Of a DNA stretch of 64,000 nt, positions 63,001 to 64,000 are shown in pieces (position 1 is the stretch's first letter; each line of letters begins with the position of its first letter). Where the stretch lies: contig VZSR01003807.1 in NCBI GenBank assembly GCA_013398615.1, positions 14,414,013-14,478,012 on the forward strand. Direction: 5' to 3'. The translations under genes were made by a program, and so were the position numbers. The notes beneath the pieces were generated by a model that saw only the letters and a program-made list of their open reading frames with translations, was not told the DNA's origin and made no database searches. The DNA is from Brachypodius melanocephalos (lineage: Eukaryota; Chordata; Aves; Passeriformes; Pycnonotidae).

Positions 63001-63890
63001 CATGGAATTATAATATAGTATAATAGTAGGCTTAAAATCTCTTCAAAATCTGGCCCAAAACTTTGATAATTATAAATGCTGATTTTTCAGTAGGTCTTAG
63101 AAGAAAAGCAAATTACAAAGATTTGGAAGAAAAACAATGTTGTTCAAATAACTGGGAAGTATAAATAGAGATTATCTGCCTAGTGATGGGCCTTTCAGTC
63201 CGATTTCATTCATGAAAGTGAGACAGAAACTTTCAGTCTGGACTCAGTTAAAAAAAGGTCAGCAGATCAATCAATGTGGTTTGTTTAAAAAAAACTACAA
63301 GTTTTTATTATACCAGTTAACTTCCAAGAAAAGGGGTTAGAACTGGAAATCTTATCGCTTTATTTAGTAGTGGTGTGGTTGAAGTTCAGTTGCTGTCCTC
63401 ATTTCTTGACAGTTGCACTGCAAGGAAAGAATATTGCTACACTGAGAGAAACTTATAAAATATCCACAAAGACGGTTAAAGGATTGTGAAACAAATATTT
63501 TCACCAAAGGTTAAGAAAAGATAGAATTACGAGAGGTAATATTATCACAGAGTAAAATTATCTATAGGTGTTTAATAATAATGTCTTAAAATAACTGGGA
63601 ATAAATAATTGTAATAGCAGAATGAGATATAGCAAAGCTTGGTGGCTGGGTGAAGAGGAAGCCAGAGAAATTCACAAATGTGCAATAAAGAAGGTATCAA
63701 AAAATCTCTGAGCAGTTGTATTCTATTATTCATCAGAGTAATTTATCACTAAAAGATAAATATTCTGGTTGAAAACATATTTGTTACAGTATATACATTG
63801 ATTTCATCTTATGAAAGGCAGCACCATGCTGTGGCTTTATCAAATAAGTCAACAAGAGTTCCAAAGTAAACAAATAAAACTGGGTTTGTG
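60001..63890. other. Unique AT-rich DNA, no supported gene
   Basis: Contains a short (TA)n tract at about 60253-60271. No gene, LTR or LINE was recognised until the LTR at the window end. Confidence 0.5.
60253..60271 (+). repeat. (TA)n microsatellite
   Basis: Short alternating AT tract in an AT-rich stretch with ACGTA motifs. Confidence 0.85.
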
Positions 63891-63892
63891 GT

Positions 63893-64000
63893 TGTCATGA
63901 TTGAACCCTGGAAGGCAACTAAAAACCATGTAGTTGCTTACTCACACTCCCCCCAGGTGGGATGGGGAGACAGCTGGGAAAAAAATGGTAAAACCCATGG
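63893..64000 (-). mobile_element. ERV LTR, antisense, cut by the window edge
   Basis: The block starts TGTCATGATTGAACCCTGGA and continues with GGCAACTAA and a run of CTCACACTCCCCCCAGG. This is the same LTR 3' end as at 19622, in the same orientation. Only the first 108 bases fall inside the window. Whether an internal retroviral region follows cannot be seen. Confidence 0.85.

Overview
This window looks like non-coding avian nuclear DNA, either intergenic or inside long introns. The organism call rests on the repeats. There are several 5'-truncated CR1-family LINE fragments with the typical CR1 3' tail, and endogenous-retrovirus LTRs whose ends match a family common in bird genomes. The rest is AT-rich sequence with short ORFs, poly-pyrimidine tracts and microsatellites. 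A songbird or other neoavian is plausible, but the species cannot be read from the sequence. There are no bacterial-style genes, operons, CRISPR arrays or rRNA, and no convincing tRNA.

Layout: 1-16.5 kb is mostly unique AT-rich DNA with a 65-bp poly(A) run (1994-2058), a perfect hairpin (3938-3972), a decayed coding-like minus-strand stretch (3195-3548) and a very old CR1 remnant (about 4.3-4.8 kb). A CR1 copy lies at 16518-17712 and an antisense solo LTR at 19622-20196. A second, unrelated LTR lies at about 26856-27355, with a recognisable TATA box and poly(A) signal. From 27.8 to 30.2 kb the minus strand carries six candidate exons with consensus splice sites and matching reading phases. 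A further good candidate exon lies at 36641-36733. A 100-N assembly gap sits at 35814-35913 beside a GGAA microsatellite. An LTR fragment is at 39094, a 52-bp poly(A) run at 42112-42163 and a 7-bp-unit minisatellite at 43747-43798. CR1 copies lie at 47411-48517, 57571-57742 and 58051-60000, with older fragments near 51.9 and 56.0 kb. The window ends inside another antisense LTR (63893-64000).

No gene could be named. The candidate exons rest only on splice consensus, open frame and phase agreement. At this AT content such patterns arise by chance, so their confidences are low. Nothing here clearly shows a new biological system. The item most worth testing is the minus-strand exon chain at 27.8-30.2 kb, with the isolated exon candidates on the same strand.
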